From the NCBI GenBank assembly GCA_964597495.1, contig CAZQYC010000006.1:14446-78445 (forward strand): a stretch of DNA of 64,000 bases. Direction: 5' to 3'. Made by a program: the position numbers and the translations under genes. Origin of the DNA: CAZQYC01 sp964597495 (lineage in GTDB: Bacteria; Pseudomonadota; Gammaproteobacteria; Steroidobacterales; Steroidobacteraceae). A model generated the notes under the pieces. The model was not told the DNA's origin and made no database searches. It worked only from the letters and a program-made list of their open reading frames with translations. The stretch's first letter is position 1. Each line of letters starts with the position of its first letter. Shown here in pieces: positions 45,813-53,727 of this stretch.

Positions 45813-47093
45813 ATGCATTTCTTTTCTTATTTCGCGCCGATTGCACGTCGGTCGTTCGCGACGTTTGCCGTTGCTTCGTTGCTCCTGCTCGGAGCGGGGT
45901 TTTCGCAATCGGCAGAGGCTGCCAACGCCAAGAAGCCGCCTGCGAATGTCGTATCGAAAAAGGTGGTCGCACCGTTTAAAGCTGCTTCGGCGGCTTACCA
46001 GGGCGGGCAGTACGCGGTCGTGCTGACGAAATTGGAAGAGGCTGATGCCGTTAGCGAAAAGACTCCCTATGATCAATTTGTGATCGGTGAATTGCGCGCG
46101 CTGGCGTTCATCGGCCTCAATAAATTCCCAGAAGCATTGGCAATCTACGAAGACCATCAGAGCACGCAGGAGCTGCTTGAGCCGGCGGCCGTTGAGGTTC
46201 GCCTTAAAGTAATGACGCAACTTGCATTCGAAAGCAAAAGTTTTGAGAAGGCGGTGGGGTTCGGAAAGCAGTGGATGGCGACTCATCCGGACGACACGGC
46301 CATGCTGGATCTCATTGCGCGCGCCAGTTACATCGGCAACGATTTTAAAGCTGCCCTCGACACCTTAAACACGGCTATTGGCATCGCCGAGTCGAATGGC
46401 AAGACCCCGAATGAGAGTTGGCTAAAATTGCTTCCTTCGTGCTCAGCCCGTCTCGAGGATCAAGCGGGCGTGCTTGCCGGCTATGCAAAGCTGGTTCGTT
46501 ACTACCCGAAGCCTGAGTACTGGACTAAGTCGCTCGAACTTCTGTTGTCTATCGACAAGAGCGACGCCGCTCAGCTCTATATTTTGCGGCTCATGGCCGA
46601 TACGGGCGTGTTGACCAAGCCGGAGTACTATCTGGAGTATTCGCAGCGCGCCATCGACAAGGCCATGCCGGGCGAAGCGGCTAAGGCGATGGAAGAGGGA
46701 TTCGAAAAGAAGGCGCTCGGTGTCGCTTCGAAGGATAAGGAACGAGATCAACGCGAACTCGCGACGGCTCGCGATAAAGCGAAAGCCGATCGCTCGCAAT
46801 TGCCGGAGATCGAAAAGGAAGTGCGGACGTCGAAGGCGAATACCGGTCAAGTGGAGGTCGGTTTAGGGCTCGCCTACTTTAGTCACCAGATGTACCAAGA
46901 AGCCGTGCCGATGCTGGAAAGCGGGATAGCCAAAGGCGGTTTGCGGAACTTGGATGACGTTCGAATGATGCTTGGAATCGCCAACCTGCGTCTTGGCCAA
47001 AAAGAAAATGCTCGTGAAGAGTTCAAAAAGGCATCGGCCAATGCCATTTTTGCGAAAACGGCGCCTTTCTGGATTTCGCGCACGTACAACTGA
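45813..47093 (+). CDS. Periplasmic TPR-repeat protein, paralogue 2
   Basis: 426 residues from the ATG at 45813, preferred over 45801 because GGAGA lies five bases upstream of it and abuts the other. Signal peptide ends QSAEAANA. Same domain plan and signatures as paralogue 1 (YYPKPEYW; RLMADTGVLTKPEYYLEYSQ; MMLGIANLRLGQKENAREEF; C-terminal WISRTYN), so the pair arose by an old duplication. A Lys/Glu-rich helical segment (about residues 305-345, KDKERDQRELATARDKAKAD) may form a coiled coil. A GC-rich stem follows the gene, so it is probably the last of the operon. Confidence 0.82.
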   Translation: MHFFSYFAPIARRSFATFAVASLLLLGAGFSQSAEAANAKKPPANVVSKKVVAPFKAASAAYQGGQYAVVLTKLEEADAVSEKTPYDQFVIGELRALAFIGLNKFPEALAIYEDHQSTQELLEPAAVEVRLKVMTQLAFESKSFEKAVGFGKQWMATHPDDTAMLDLIARASYIGNDFKAALDTLNTAIGIAESNGKTPNESWLKLLPSCSARLEDQAGVLAGYAKLVRYYPKPEYWTKSLELLLSIDKSDAAQLYILRLMADTGVLTKPEYYLEYSQRAIDKAMPGEAAKAMEEGFEKKALGVASKDKERDQRELATARDKAKADRSQLPEIEKEVRTSKANTGQVEVGLGLAYFSHQMYQEAVPMLESGIAKGGLRNLDDVRMMLGIANLRLGQKENAREEFKKASANAIFAKTAPFWISRTYN

Positions 47094-47132
47094 CCACGTA
47101 TGACTGATATGTCCGCTGAACTAGAGTAGATT

Positions 47133-47166
47133 GAACCGGCCGGCATCACGCCGGCCAGTTTGGTTC
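47133..47166 (+). terminator. Strong GC-rich stem after the tonB-TPR operon
   Basis: GGCCGGC (47138-47144), loop ATCAC, GCCGGCC (47150-47156), extended by GAACC (47133-47137) and GGTTC (47162-47166) across a 5-base bulge. There is no long T run, so termination may be incomplete; lipA starts 22 bases later. Confidence 0.55.
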
Positions 47167-47187
47167 TAGACCTCAACGCGTACGGCC

Positions 47188-48195
47188 GTGACTACCTTCA
47201 AGAACATTCCCATCGTTCCGGATGGGCCGCTTCGCGGCAGCCAGCCTCGTAGCGGTGAGAAATACACGACGCCTCACGGATTTGCGGCGATTAAAGACGG
47301 GATTAAAGCAGCGGCCAATGCCGAACCCGTGGTCATCGGACGCAAGCCGCCTTGGCTTCGTGCCCCCATGCCGGCCGGCAAGGGCTTCGACGCCGTTCGT
47401 GCCTTGGTCAAGGAACATCGATTGGCGACCGTGTGCGAAGAAGCAAAATGTCCGAACATCGGTGAGTGTTGGAATGCGGGCACGGCAACGATCATGTTGA
47501 TGGGGGCGGTCTGCACCCGCGCCTGTCGTTTTTGTTCGGTGGATACCGGTAATCCGCGAGGTTGGCTGGACGACGAGGAACCGCGTAACAGTGCGCGCAC
47601 GGTTCAGCTAATGCGGTTGAAATACGTTGTCCTCACCACCGTCAATCGCGATGACTTGCCTGACGGTGGCGCATCGCATATTGCCGCCTGCGTTCGTGAG
47701 ATCAAAGCGCTCAATCCTGCGACGGCAATCGAAGCATTGGTGCCTGACTTTCAAGGCGACCGCGCGGCCGTTGAAACCGTGGTCGACGCAGAGGTCGACG
47801 TGTTCGCGCAGAATATCGAGACGGTCGAACGACTCACGCATCCGGTCCGCGATCCGCGCGCGGGATACGAGCAGACCCTGGGTGTACTGGCGCACGCCAA
47901 GTCGCATCGCTCGAGCGTGCTGACGAAGTCGAGCATCATTCTCGGCCTCGGCGAAGACGACAGCGAGATTCAACGCACCATGGACGATCTGCGCAATGCC
48001 AAGGTGGATCTGCTCACATTGGGTCAGTATTTGCGGCCCACGCTCAATCATCTGCCGATCGCTCGCTGGGTTACGCCGGAGGATTTTCTACGCTACCGCG
48101 AATGGGCGCTGGCGCGCGGCTTTCTCGAATGCGTTTCCGGTCCATTGGTTCGTTCGAGCTATCGTGCCGAGCAGGCAGTGATGAATAGGCTCTAG
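47188..48195 (+). CDS. lipA: Lipoyl synthase
   Basis: 335 residues from a GTG start. Radical-SAM enzyme that inserts two sulfurs into protein-bound octanoyl groups. The auxiliary cluster cysteines are in CEEAKCPNIGECW, the radical-SAM CxxxCxxC is in CTRACRFCSVDTG, and the C-terminal serine motif is VRSSYRAEQ, so the family set is complete. Its TAG stop lies in a heptad repeat. lipB follows on the same strand, a reversal of the usual lipB-lipA order. Confidence 0.96.
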   Translation: MTTFKNIPIVPDGPLRGSQPRSGEKYTTPHGFAAIKDGIKAAANAEPVVIGRKPPWLRAPMPAGKGFDAVRALVKEHRLATVCEEAKCPNIGECWNAGTATIMLMGAVCTRACRFCSVDTGNPRGWLDDEEPRNSARTVQLMRLKYVVLTTVNRDDLPDGGASHIAACVREIKALNPATAIEALVPDFQGDRAAVETVVDAEVDVFAQNIETVERLTHPVRDPRAGYEQTLGVLAHAKSHRSSVLTKSSIILGLGEDDSEIQRTMDDLRNAKVDLLTLGQYLRPTLNHLPIARWVTPEDFLRYREWALARGFLECVSGPLVRSSYRAEQAVMNRL

Positions 48196-48216
48196 GCGCT
48201 AGGCTAGGCTCTAGGT
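48184..48216. repeat. CTAG heptad element, copy C (single arm)
   Basis: Heptads AATAGGC, TCTAGGC, GCTAGGC, a 5-base unit TAGGC, then TCTAGGT. It starts inside the last codons of lipA and supplies the TAG stop (48193-48195). No opposite arm is seen. Confidence 0.7.
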
Positions 48217-48233
48217 CGGAAATCTTTCAAGCC

Positions 48234-48932
48234 ATGCCACCTAGTAAGCCATCCTCGATCCTGTCCGAGATGGAAAGCCGTAGTAAATCGGATTATCCAA
48301 ACTCCGAACCTACAACCTCTCCGATCTTCCGCTTCCTTGGCAGCGTCGACTACGAGCCGACTTGGCGCGCAATGCAGACTTTCACCGAACGACGTGATGA
48401 AGCCACGCCCGATGAAATCTGGTTGCTGGAGCACCCACCGGTATACACATTGGGAATGAATGGTAGAGCGGAACATGTGTTGGCCGCTGGCGATATTCCC
48501 GTCGTGAACATCGATCGCGGTGGACAGGTGACTTATCACGGACCGGGTCAGCTCGTTGCGTATCCGCTGCTCGACCTACGGCGTCTTCATCTCGGCGTTC
48601 GCGACTTGGTCGTAGCCTTGGAGAGTGCGGTCGTTGCGACCGTCGCACAGTGGGGAATCGCCGCCGCGGGCAAACGCGATGCGCCAGGCGTGTATGTCGA
48701 CGGTCGCAAGCTCGCCAGCATCGGACTCCGGATCCGACGCGGCTGTTCGTACCACGGTCTCGCCCTTAATGTCGCGATGGACCTCGAACCGTTTCAGCGC
48801 ATCAATCCCTGCGGTTTCGCGGGACTGCAAGTAACGCAACTCAGCGAACTCGGCGGGCCTTCCGATGTGCGCATCGTTGCTGAAGCGCTGGGAATGGAGT
48901 TGGCGAAAAGATTTTCGGAAGAAGTTACCTAG
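48234..48932 (+). CDS. lipB: Octanoyl-[ACP]:protein octanoyltransferase
   Basis: 232 residues. Moves octanoate from acyl carrier protein to lipoyl domains, the step before LipA. Motifs: RGGQVTYHGPGQLVAYPLLD, Lys in YVDGRKLASIGLRIRRGCSY, and the catalytic Cys in NPCGFAGLQVTQL. The N-terminal 30 residues are Ser/Pro-rich and probably variable. It faces the ybeD-family gene across a long inverted repeat. Confidence 0.95.
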   Translation: MPPSKPSSILSEMESRSKSDYPNSEPTTSPIFRFLGSVDYEPTWRAMQTFTERRDEATPDEIWLLEHPPVYTLGMNGRAEHVLAAGDIPVVNIDRGGQVTYHGPGQLVAYPLLDLRRLHLGVRDLVVALESAVVATVAQWGIAAAGKRDAPGVYVDGRKLASIGLRIRRGCSYHGLALNVAMDLEPFQRINPCGFAGLQVTQLSELGGPSDVRIVAEALGMELAKRFSEEVT

Positions 48933-49039
48933 GGACGAGAAGGTCCCGGAGAAGGGAAGTAGGGGATTTTCATGCAGAGTGGGTGCTTTCATCTATGGCG
49001 GCCTTCCGCGTGAGATATCGTGCTTTTTAGGGAAGGCCC
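48933..49039. other. Spacer after lipB
   Basis: Non-coding; together with the inverted repeat it makes up the 316-base gap between convergent lipB and the ybeD-family gene. No other element recognised. Confidence 0.4.
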
Positions 49040-49234
49040 GATTTATTCACGCATCGTCATTCCGACGTACTGGAAAATTGCTCCTCCATTTCCAGCATGA
49101 CCTTCGTCCCTGAAGGCCTAAAGTCGGAATCCATCCGAATCAAGAAGATGGACACCGGCCTAAGGCCTCCAAGGACGGAGGTCATGCTGAGAATGCAGGA
49201 GCATTTCTCAGTACGCTGGCGTGACGAATAAATC
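49040..49234. repeat. 195-base near-palindromic inverted repeat
   Basis: The outer ends GATTTATTC (49040-49048) and GAATAAATC (49226-49234) are perfect mirror images. The arms stay complementary with scattered mismatches nearly to the centre; shared blocks include CAGCATGACC and GCGTACTG-like stretches. It could fold as one stem of about 90 base pairs in RNA. It lies between convergent genes and ends 14 bases before the neighbouring stop codon. Either a strong bidirectional terminator or a mobile, MITE-like repeat; it encodes no protein. Confidence 0.8.
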
Positions 49235-49248
49235 AGAGTTACTTTAGA

Positions 49249-49530
49249 TTACAAAACGATCAGAACCTTTTCGCAGGACGTGAGCTCGAGGTACAGCGCG
49301 TCGATCTGCGCCTTGCTCGTCGCATGGATGTTGTAGGTCAATCCCACGTATTTGCCGTCTCTGCTCGGCCGCTCTTCGATGCTGTGCATGTCGGTTGCGG
49401 CAACGTGTTTATGCACCAGGCCAAGCGCGATGCTGCGGAATTCGTCGTTGTTCCTGCCCATCACTTTAAGCGCGAACTCGCAGGGAAATTTGAGCAGCGA
49501 ATCCTTGCTTGCGTTGTTATCGTCGCTCAC
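49249..49530 (-). CDS. YbeD-family protein (DUF493)
   Basis: 93 residues from a GTG start. A small ferredoxin-like fold with the family pattern LLKFPCEFALKVMGRN, then VGLTYNIHATSKAQIDALYL and a hydrophobic C-terminus. E. coli YbeD lies between dacA and lipB, as here. Proposed to bind small effectors or regulate lipoate use; not established. Follows the dat gene by 24 bases. Confidence 0.9.
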   Translation of the reverse strand: MSDDNNASKDSLLKFPCEFALKVMGRNNDEFRSIALGLVHKHVAATDMHSIEERPSRDGKYVGLTYNIHATSKAQIDALYLELTSCEKVLIVL

Positions 49531-49554
49531 GTCGGTGTTTTCTCAAGTCGCCAT

Positions 49555-50436
49555 TTACAATACGGACAATACGGGTCGATCAGCAAGCCGCTGCCGGTCG
49601 GCAGCGAACCACTCGGTCATTCGCAGCCAGTGAGGACCTGGATTTCCCGAGCCGATCGGCACGCCGTCGACTCTCGTCACCGGCAATACGTCGCGCGTGG
49701 CGGCGGCAATCCATACTTCGTCCGCGTTCATCAGTTCGTCGACGCTGAGCGGGCGGATTTGCGCGGTCATTCGGTTGCGAGCCAACTCCAGCACGGCATC
49801 ACGGGTGGTGCCCGGAAGAATTCGATGACTATTCGGCGGCGTGACGAGTATGCCGCCTTTGACGGCAAAGACGCTGGTCGACGAACCTTCGAGCACTTCG
49901 CCTTTACTCACGATAATGGCTTCATTCGCGCCGGCTTCGGTGGCGGCCTGCCGCACCAACACGTTCGCCAACAACATGGTCGACTTGATATCGCAACGTC
50001 CCCAACGAAAATCCTCGACCGTGACGGCGCTTGCACCTTGCGTGCGCAAGGCATCGGTCAATTCGGGAAGCGGCGAGCAGAGAACGAATATCGTCGGTTT
50101 GACGCTTGGGGGAAAAGCGTGGTTACGACCAAATTCCATGCCGCGGCTCACTTGCAGGTACACGTAGCAATGCGGGGACTTATTGATCGCGTTCAGTTTT
50201 TCGATAATGGCCAGCCACTCGGCATGCGAATGGGGCGAGTCGATGCGAATTTCGCGCAGGCTGCGTGCCAAGCGGTCGAAGTGCTCGACGAATCGATACG
50301 GTCTATTCGCATAGACGGGCAATACCTCGTATACGCTGTCAGCGAAAAGAAAGCCGCGATCGAGCGGCGAAATACGCGCCTCATCGAGCGGCAGGTATTC
50401 GCCGTTTAGGTAACAGATCGGATAGGGCGCAGCCAT
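49555..50436 (-). CDS. dat: D-amino-acid aminotransferase (class IV, PLP)
   Basis: 293 residues. Fold type IV aminotransferase: LDRGFLFADSVYEVLPVYAN at the N-terminus, catalytic Lys in RWGRCDIKSTMLLANVL, and phosphate-binding EGSSTSVFAV. These match D-alanine aminotransferases, which make D-Glu or D-Ala for peptidoglycan; branched-chain or ADC lyase relatives are less likely. It lies between dacA (25 bases upstream) and the ybeD-family gene, an order seen in several non-enteric gammaproteobacteria. Confidence 0.88.
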   Translation of the reverse strand: MAAPYPICYLNGEYLPLDEARISPLDRGFLFADSVYEVLPVYANRPYRFVEHFDRLARSLREIRIDSPHSHAEWLAIIEKLNAINKSPHCYVYLQVSRGMEFGRNHAFPPSVKPTIFVLCSPLPELTDALRTQGASAVTVEDFRWGRCDIKSTMLLANVLVRQAATEAGANEAIIVSKGEVLEGSSTSVFAVKGGILVTPPNSHRILPGTTRDAVLELARNRMTAQIRPLSVDELMNADEVWIAAATRDVLPVTRVDGVPIGSGNPGPHWLRMTEWFAADRQRLADRPVLSVL

Positions 50437-50461
50437 GTTGCAGCTATCGAAAGCGGAGACG

Positions 50462-51682
50462 TCATTCGAACTTCATGCGGACGCTGTCGACGACCCGACC
50501 GAGAAAACCGGCCGGCGCGATATCGGTCTGCGGATAAAGCGGTTGCGAAGCGATTTCCTTGCCGTCGAGCAGAAAGGAAATTTTTCCGATCGACGTCGAA
50601 TGATCGATCGGAGCGACCAGGGAGGCCGGCACGTCGATTTTCGTTTGGACAAGGCTGGCGCGCCCGCGCGGGATGGTGACCCATGCATCGCGCGTGACTG
50701 CGACGTTCGATTCCTTACCGGTGCCCTTCCAGACACGCACCTTGGCAAGCGATTGTCCGTTCGCCACCAGCGGCTTCGATTCGAAGAAGCTGAAGCCGTA
50801 GTTGAGCAGCGCCATGCTGGCGTCTTCGCGCGCTTTCATGCTCTTCGTGCCCATGACGACGGATACCAGACGCATGGTGTCGCGTTTCGCCGAACTCATC
50901 AAACAATAACCGGCGGTTTCGGTGTGGCCTGTCTTTAAGCCATCCACCGACGAGTCACGGTCTAAGAGCCCGTTGCGATTGTGTTGCGTGATGCCGTTGA
51001 AGGTGTACTGCCGCTCGGAGAACATCGAATAGTACTGCGGGAAATCGCGAATGATCGCCGTGGCCAGCAACGCCATGTCGTGTGCCGTAGTGCGATGGGT
51101 CGGTCCCGGCAATCCAGTGCTGTTCTCGAAGTGCGTGGCCGTCATGTTCAAGCGTTTCGCATAGCTGTTCATCAGATGCGCGAAGGCTTCTTCGCTTCCC
51201 GCGACGCGCTCGGCGAGGGCGATGCTCGCGTCGTTGCCCGACTGAACGATCATTCCTTGCAACAAAACCTGCACCGGCGCTTGGCTATTGACCGGCAGGA
51301 AACTCGTCGAACCTTCCGACGCGGCGCCGCCGACTCGCCAGGCGTGTTCGCTGATGGTTACCTTGTCTTCGAGTTTTAGGCTCCCCGAGCGTAACGCATC
51401 GAATACCGCGTACGCCGTCATCACCTTCGTCAAGCTGGCAGGCTCGACGGGTGCGTTGTCGTTGGTCGCCGCCAATACTTGTCCCGTGGTCGCGTCCATT
51501 AAGATGGAGCTTCGAGCGTCCAGCTTCGGCGGTGGAGGAATGGGCGGCAACGGCGGAGGCGGTAATTCGGCGGTGTTCAATTTCAGCGGCGCAGCGGCAC
51601 TCGTCGGAGTGCCTTTTGAACAAGCGGCGGTAATCAAGCCGAGCGCGGCCAGCACGGCGATCGGAAGTAGGCGCATCTTCAT
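50462..51682 (-). CDS. dacA: D-alanyl-D-alanine carboxypeptidase (PBP5/6 type), probable lipoprotein variant
   Basis: 406 residues. Penicillin-binding motifs: SLTK in EPASLTKVMTAY, SGN in IVQSGNDASIAL and KTG in DGLKTGHTETAGYC, followed by the C-terminal beta domain and amphipathic helix (GFLGRVVDSVRMKF) that anchors PBP5. Trims the terminal D-Ala of stem peptides. The signal sequence ends LITAACS, resembling a lipobox with Cys, then a proline-rich linker (PPPPLPPIPPPPK), both absent from E. coli DacA. It follows rlpA by 124 bases on the same strand. Confidence 0.94.
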   Translation of the reverse strand: MKMRLLPIAVLAALGLITAACSKGTPTSAAAPLKLNTAELPPPPLPPIPPPPKLDARSSILMDATTGQVLAATNDNAPVEPASLTKVMTAYAVFDALRSGSLKLEDKVTISEHAWRVGGAASEGSTSFLPVNSQAPVQVLLQGMIVQSGNDASIALAERVAGSEEAFAHLMNSYAKRLNMTATHFENSTGLPGPTHRTTAHDMALLATAIIRDFPQYYSMFSERQYTFNGITQHNRNGLLDRDSSVDGLKTGHTETAGYCLMSSAKRDTMRLVSVVMGTKSMKAREDASMALLNYGFSFFESKPLVANGQSLAKVRVWKGTGKESNVAVTRDAWVTIPRGRASLVQTKIDVPASLVAPIDHSTSIGKISFLLDGKEIASQPLYPQTDIAPAGFLGRVVDSVRMKFE

Positions 51683-51806
51683 AGTCGAGAGAAGGGAATG
51701 AATGTGGATCGTGGATTGTGAATCAGGGGGAAGCGAATTTTACTCGCCGCTCGTGCGTAAGTGTTGGCAAAACCCTAGCAAATGTGTGGCAAATTGCGGC
51801 GGACTC

Positions 51807-52673
51807 TCACTCCTGCGCCGCAGCGAGGCGAGCGTCATTGATGCCGAGCGAGCGAAGCTGGCCGACGACGCGGTCGAATTCTTCAACGTTCGCGATGGGG
51901 CCGATGCGCACGCGGTGAATATCGCGAACCGCACGGGTTTCCGTGCGGAGCAGCGCCGTGGAATAACCGAGTGCTTTAAGTTTCGCGACCAAGCGCTCGG
52001 CATTGCCCGCATCCGTGAATGCCCCTGCCTGTACGAAGAGCGGCGTGGCGGGTGTCGGGGCTGCAACGACGGGTCCTCCGTCAGCACCGACGACTTGCAC
52101 TTCGACAAGCGCGGTGCCTGCTTGGATCATGTCGAGTTTGGCGGCAGCCGTGTAGGACAAGTCGATGATCCGGTCGTCTTTGAACGGTCCGCGGTCATTG
52201 ATATAGACAATTACGCTTCGTCCGTTGCTCAAGTTCGTGACACGCGCGTAACACGGCAAGGGCAATGTCTTGTGCGCCGCCGTCATCGCATACATGTTGT
52301 ACGGCTCTCCTGTCGCGGTGCGTTCCTTGTGAAATCCCGGCCCATACCAGGAGGCGACGCCTTGTTCGCGATAACCCGCTGCAGACGCTAAAACGAAATA
52401 GCGCTTGCCGAAGACTTCATAGAAGGCCGGATTGCCGAGCACGGAACGCGGTTCGGTTTTAGGAATGGGATCGGGGATGCTGAGCACTTCTGCCGGTGGG
52501 CGCGGCGGAGGTTGTCGTTGGGTCGCGCAGGCGGCGAGCAGGAGAAAGAGAAGGGCTAACGGCGACCCGCGACCGGCAAAGGAGCTGCGCAACTTTTCTG
52601 ACCGGTAGCCGGTGGCCGGTGGCCGGTGGCCGATCTTAACGTTGCGCATCTGCCCTCGCTCTCGCAACCGCAT
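51807..52673 (-). CDS. rlpA: Septal-ring lytic transglycosylase RlpA with SPOR domain
   Basis: Up to 288 residues. A lipoprotein signal is clear (LALLFLLLAACATQ), but the first 35 residues lie partly in a GCCGGTG tandem repeat, so the true start may be further in (a TTG at the KLRSSF codon is possible). Double-psi barrel domain: GVASWYGPGFHKERTATGEP and VYINDRGPFKDDRIIDLS with the catalytic Glu and Asp. C-terminal SPOR domain from LFVQAGAFTDAGNAERLVAK binds denuded glycan at the septum. Its 5' end overlaps the mltB 3' end by 38 bases. Confidence 0.9.
   Translation of the reverse strand: MRLRERGQMRNVKIGHRPPATGYRSEKLRSSFAGRGSPLALLFLLLAACATQRQPPPRPPAEVLSIPDPIPKTEPRSVLGNPAFYEVFGKRYFVLASAAGYREQGVASWYGPGFHKERTATGEPYNMYAMTAAHKTLPLPCYARVTNLSNGRSVIVYINDRGPFKDDRIIDLSYTAAAKLDMIQAGTALVEVQVVGADGGPVVAAPTPATPLFVQAGAFTDAGNAERLVAKLKALGYSTALLRTETRAVRDIHRVRIGPIANVEEFDRVVGQLRSLGINDARLAAAQE
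52601..52633. repeat. 7-base tandem repeat GCCGGTG, about four units
   Basis: Units accggta, gccggtg, gccggtg, gccggtg, then gccga. It lies in the apparent first codons of rlpA and directly after the mltB stop. Same 7-base period as the CTAG elements but a different unit. Confidence 0.8.
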
Positions 52674-53727
52674 CGCCTAGATCGTGCACTGCCAGTACGT
52701 ATTTGATTCGCGGGTTGTAGCGCGACAGCACGACGAAGTTGTTGAAGCCGACGCGGAATTCCATGCCGTCCCGGCTTTCGACGGCGATGAGAAGCGCGGG
52801 TGTCTCGGGCGGCTGTTCGGTTTCGAAGCGCACGCCTTTTTCCCGAAGCGACGCGACGGTTTCGTTCAAGCGAATGCGCGTGGTATCGAATTTCGGCAGA
52901 TCGGCAGAGTCGACATTCGCCGAGACCACGACCGCCCCCCCGGCTTGCCAGCCGTGAGACTGCAGGTAATTCGCCACGCTCATCACGACGTCCGGCCAAC
53001 TCGACCAAAGATCGCGTTTGCCGTTGCCGTCGCCGTCGACGGCCAGTTTGCGGTAGTTGCTCGGCATGAATTGCGGCGCGCCGATGGCGCCGGCGTAAGA
53101 ACCCAGCGCTTTACGTGGATCGACTTTCTCAATCCGCGTCAGTAACAAGAATTCTTCCAGCTCGCTTAAGAAGAACTCCGAGCGAGGCGGATAGTCGAAT
53201 CCCAGCGTCGCCAGTGCATCGAGCACTCGATAGCGGCCGGTAATTTCGCCATACAGCGTCTCGACGCCCAGTATTCCGAGAATGGCCTCAGGGCTGACAC
53301 CAGTGGTTTCCGTCGCGTGCTGCAGCTGCTTGCTTTGTTGATTCCAGAACAAGACGCCTTTGTCGATCCGTCGGCCGGTGATAAAGCGTTCGCGATACTC
53401 ATACCAAGGAAACACCTGTTCGGCGGGGCGTGTCATCGTCTCGATGATTTCCGGCTTGCTCACGGCGTCCTTCATGAGCGCACGAACCTCGGTGCGTTTG
53501 AATTTGTGCTTGCTCACCATGTCGCCGATGAACTTCTGCACGTCGGGACGTTGGACGTCCAGGGCATGGGCAGGTGTGAGCGCTATGGCGCAGGCGACTG
53601 CGAGCACGATGCTTGAATACCTGCTGGCAGTTAGCAGCCGGGGCGTGGGGTGCGGGGCTCGGGATGCGAAGATGCTGTTCCGAATTCTTTCGTGCATTGA
53701 GTTTCGTGTTTCGCGTCTCGCCTTCAT
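52636..53727 (-). CDS. mltB: Membrane-bound lytic murein transglycosylase B
   Basis: 363 residues from the ATG at 53727, whose first base is the last base of the rodA stop (TAATG), so translation is coupled; a second ATG at 53697 is also possible. Signal sequence then the SLT domain: the catalytic Glu is in ILGVETLYGEITGRYRVLDA, with GAPQFMPSNYRKLAVDGDGN downstream. No lipobox Cys is evident, so it may be soluble like the MltB-related Slt35 form. Cuts glycan strands with 1,6-anhydro ends, whose MurNAc AmgK/MurU could recycle. Confidence 0.92.
   Translation of the reverse strand: MKARRETRNSMHERIRNSIFASRAPHPTPRLLTASRYSSIVLAVACAIALTPAHALDVQRPDVQKFIGDMVSKHKFKRTEVRALMKDAVSKPEIIETMTRPAEQVFPWYEYRERFITGRRIDKGVLFWNQQSKQLQHATETTGVSPEAILGILGVETLYGEITGRYRVLDALATLGFDYPPRSEFFLSELEEFLLLTRIEKVDPRKALGSYAGAIGAPQFMPSNYRKLAVDGDGNGKRDLWSSWPDVVMSVANYLQSHGWQAGGAVVVSANVDSADLPKFDTTRIRLNETVASLREKGVRFETEQPPETPALLIAVESRDGMEFRVGFNNFVVLSRYNPRIKYVLAVHDLGDAVARARADAQR

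Noticed and set aside
49324..50409. 361-codon open frame antisense to the aminotransferase gene
   Set aside because: Shadow of a gene with full catalytic motifs on the other strand.
51288..51701. Plus-strand frame over the dacA start
   Set aside because: Antisense to the proline-rich tether of dacA; the apparent Gly-rich run is only its mirror.
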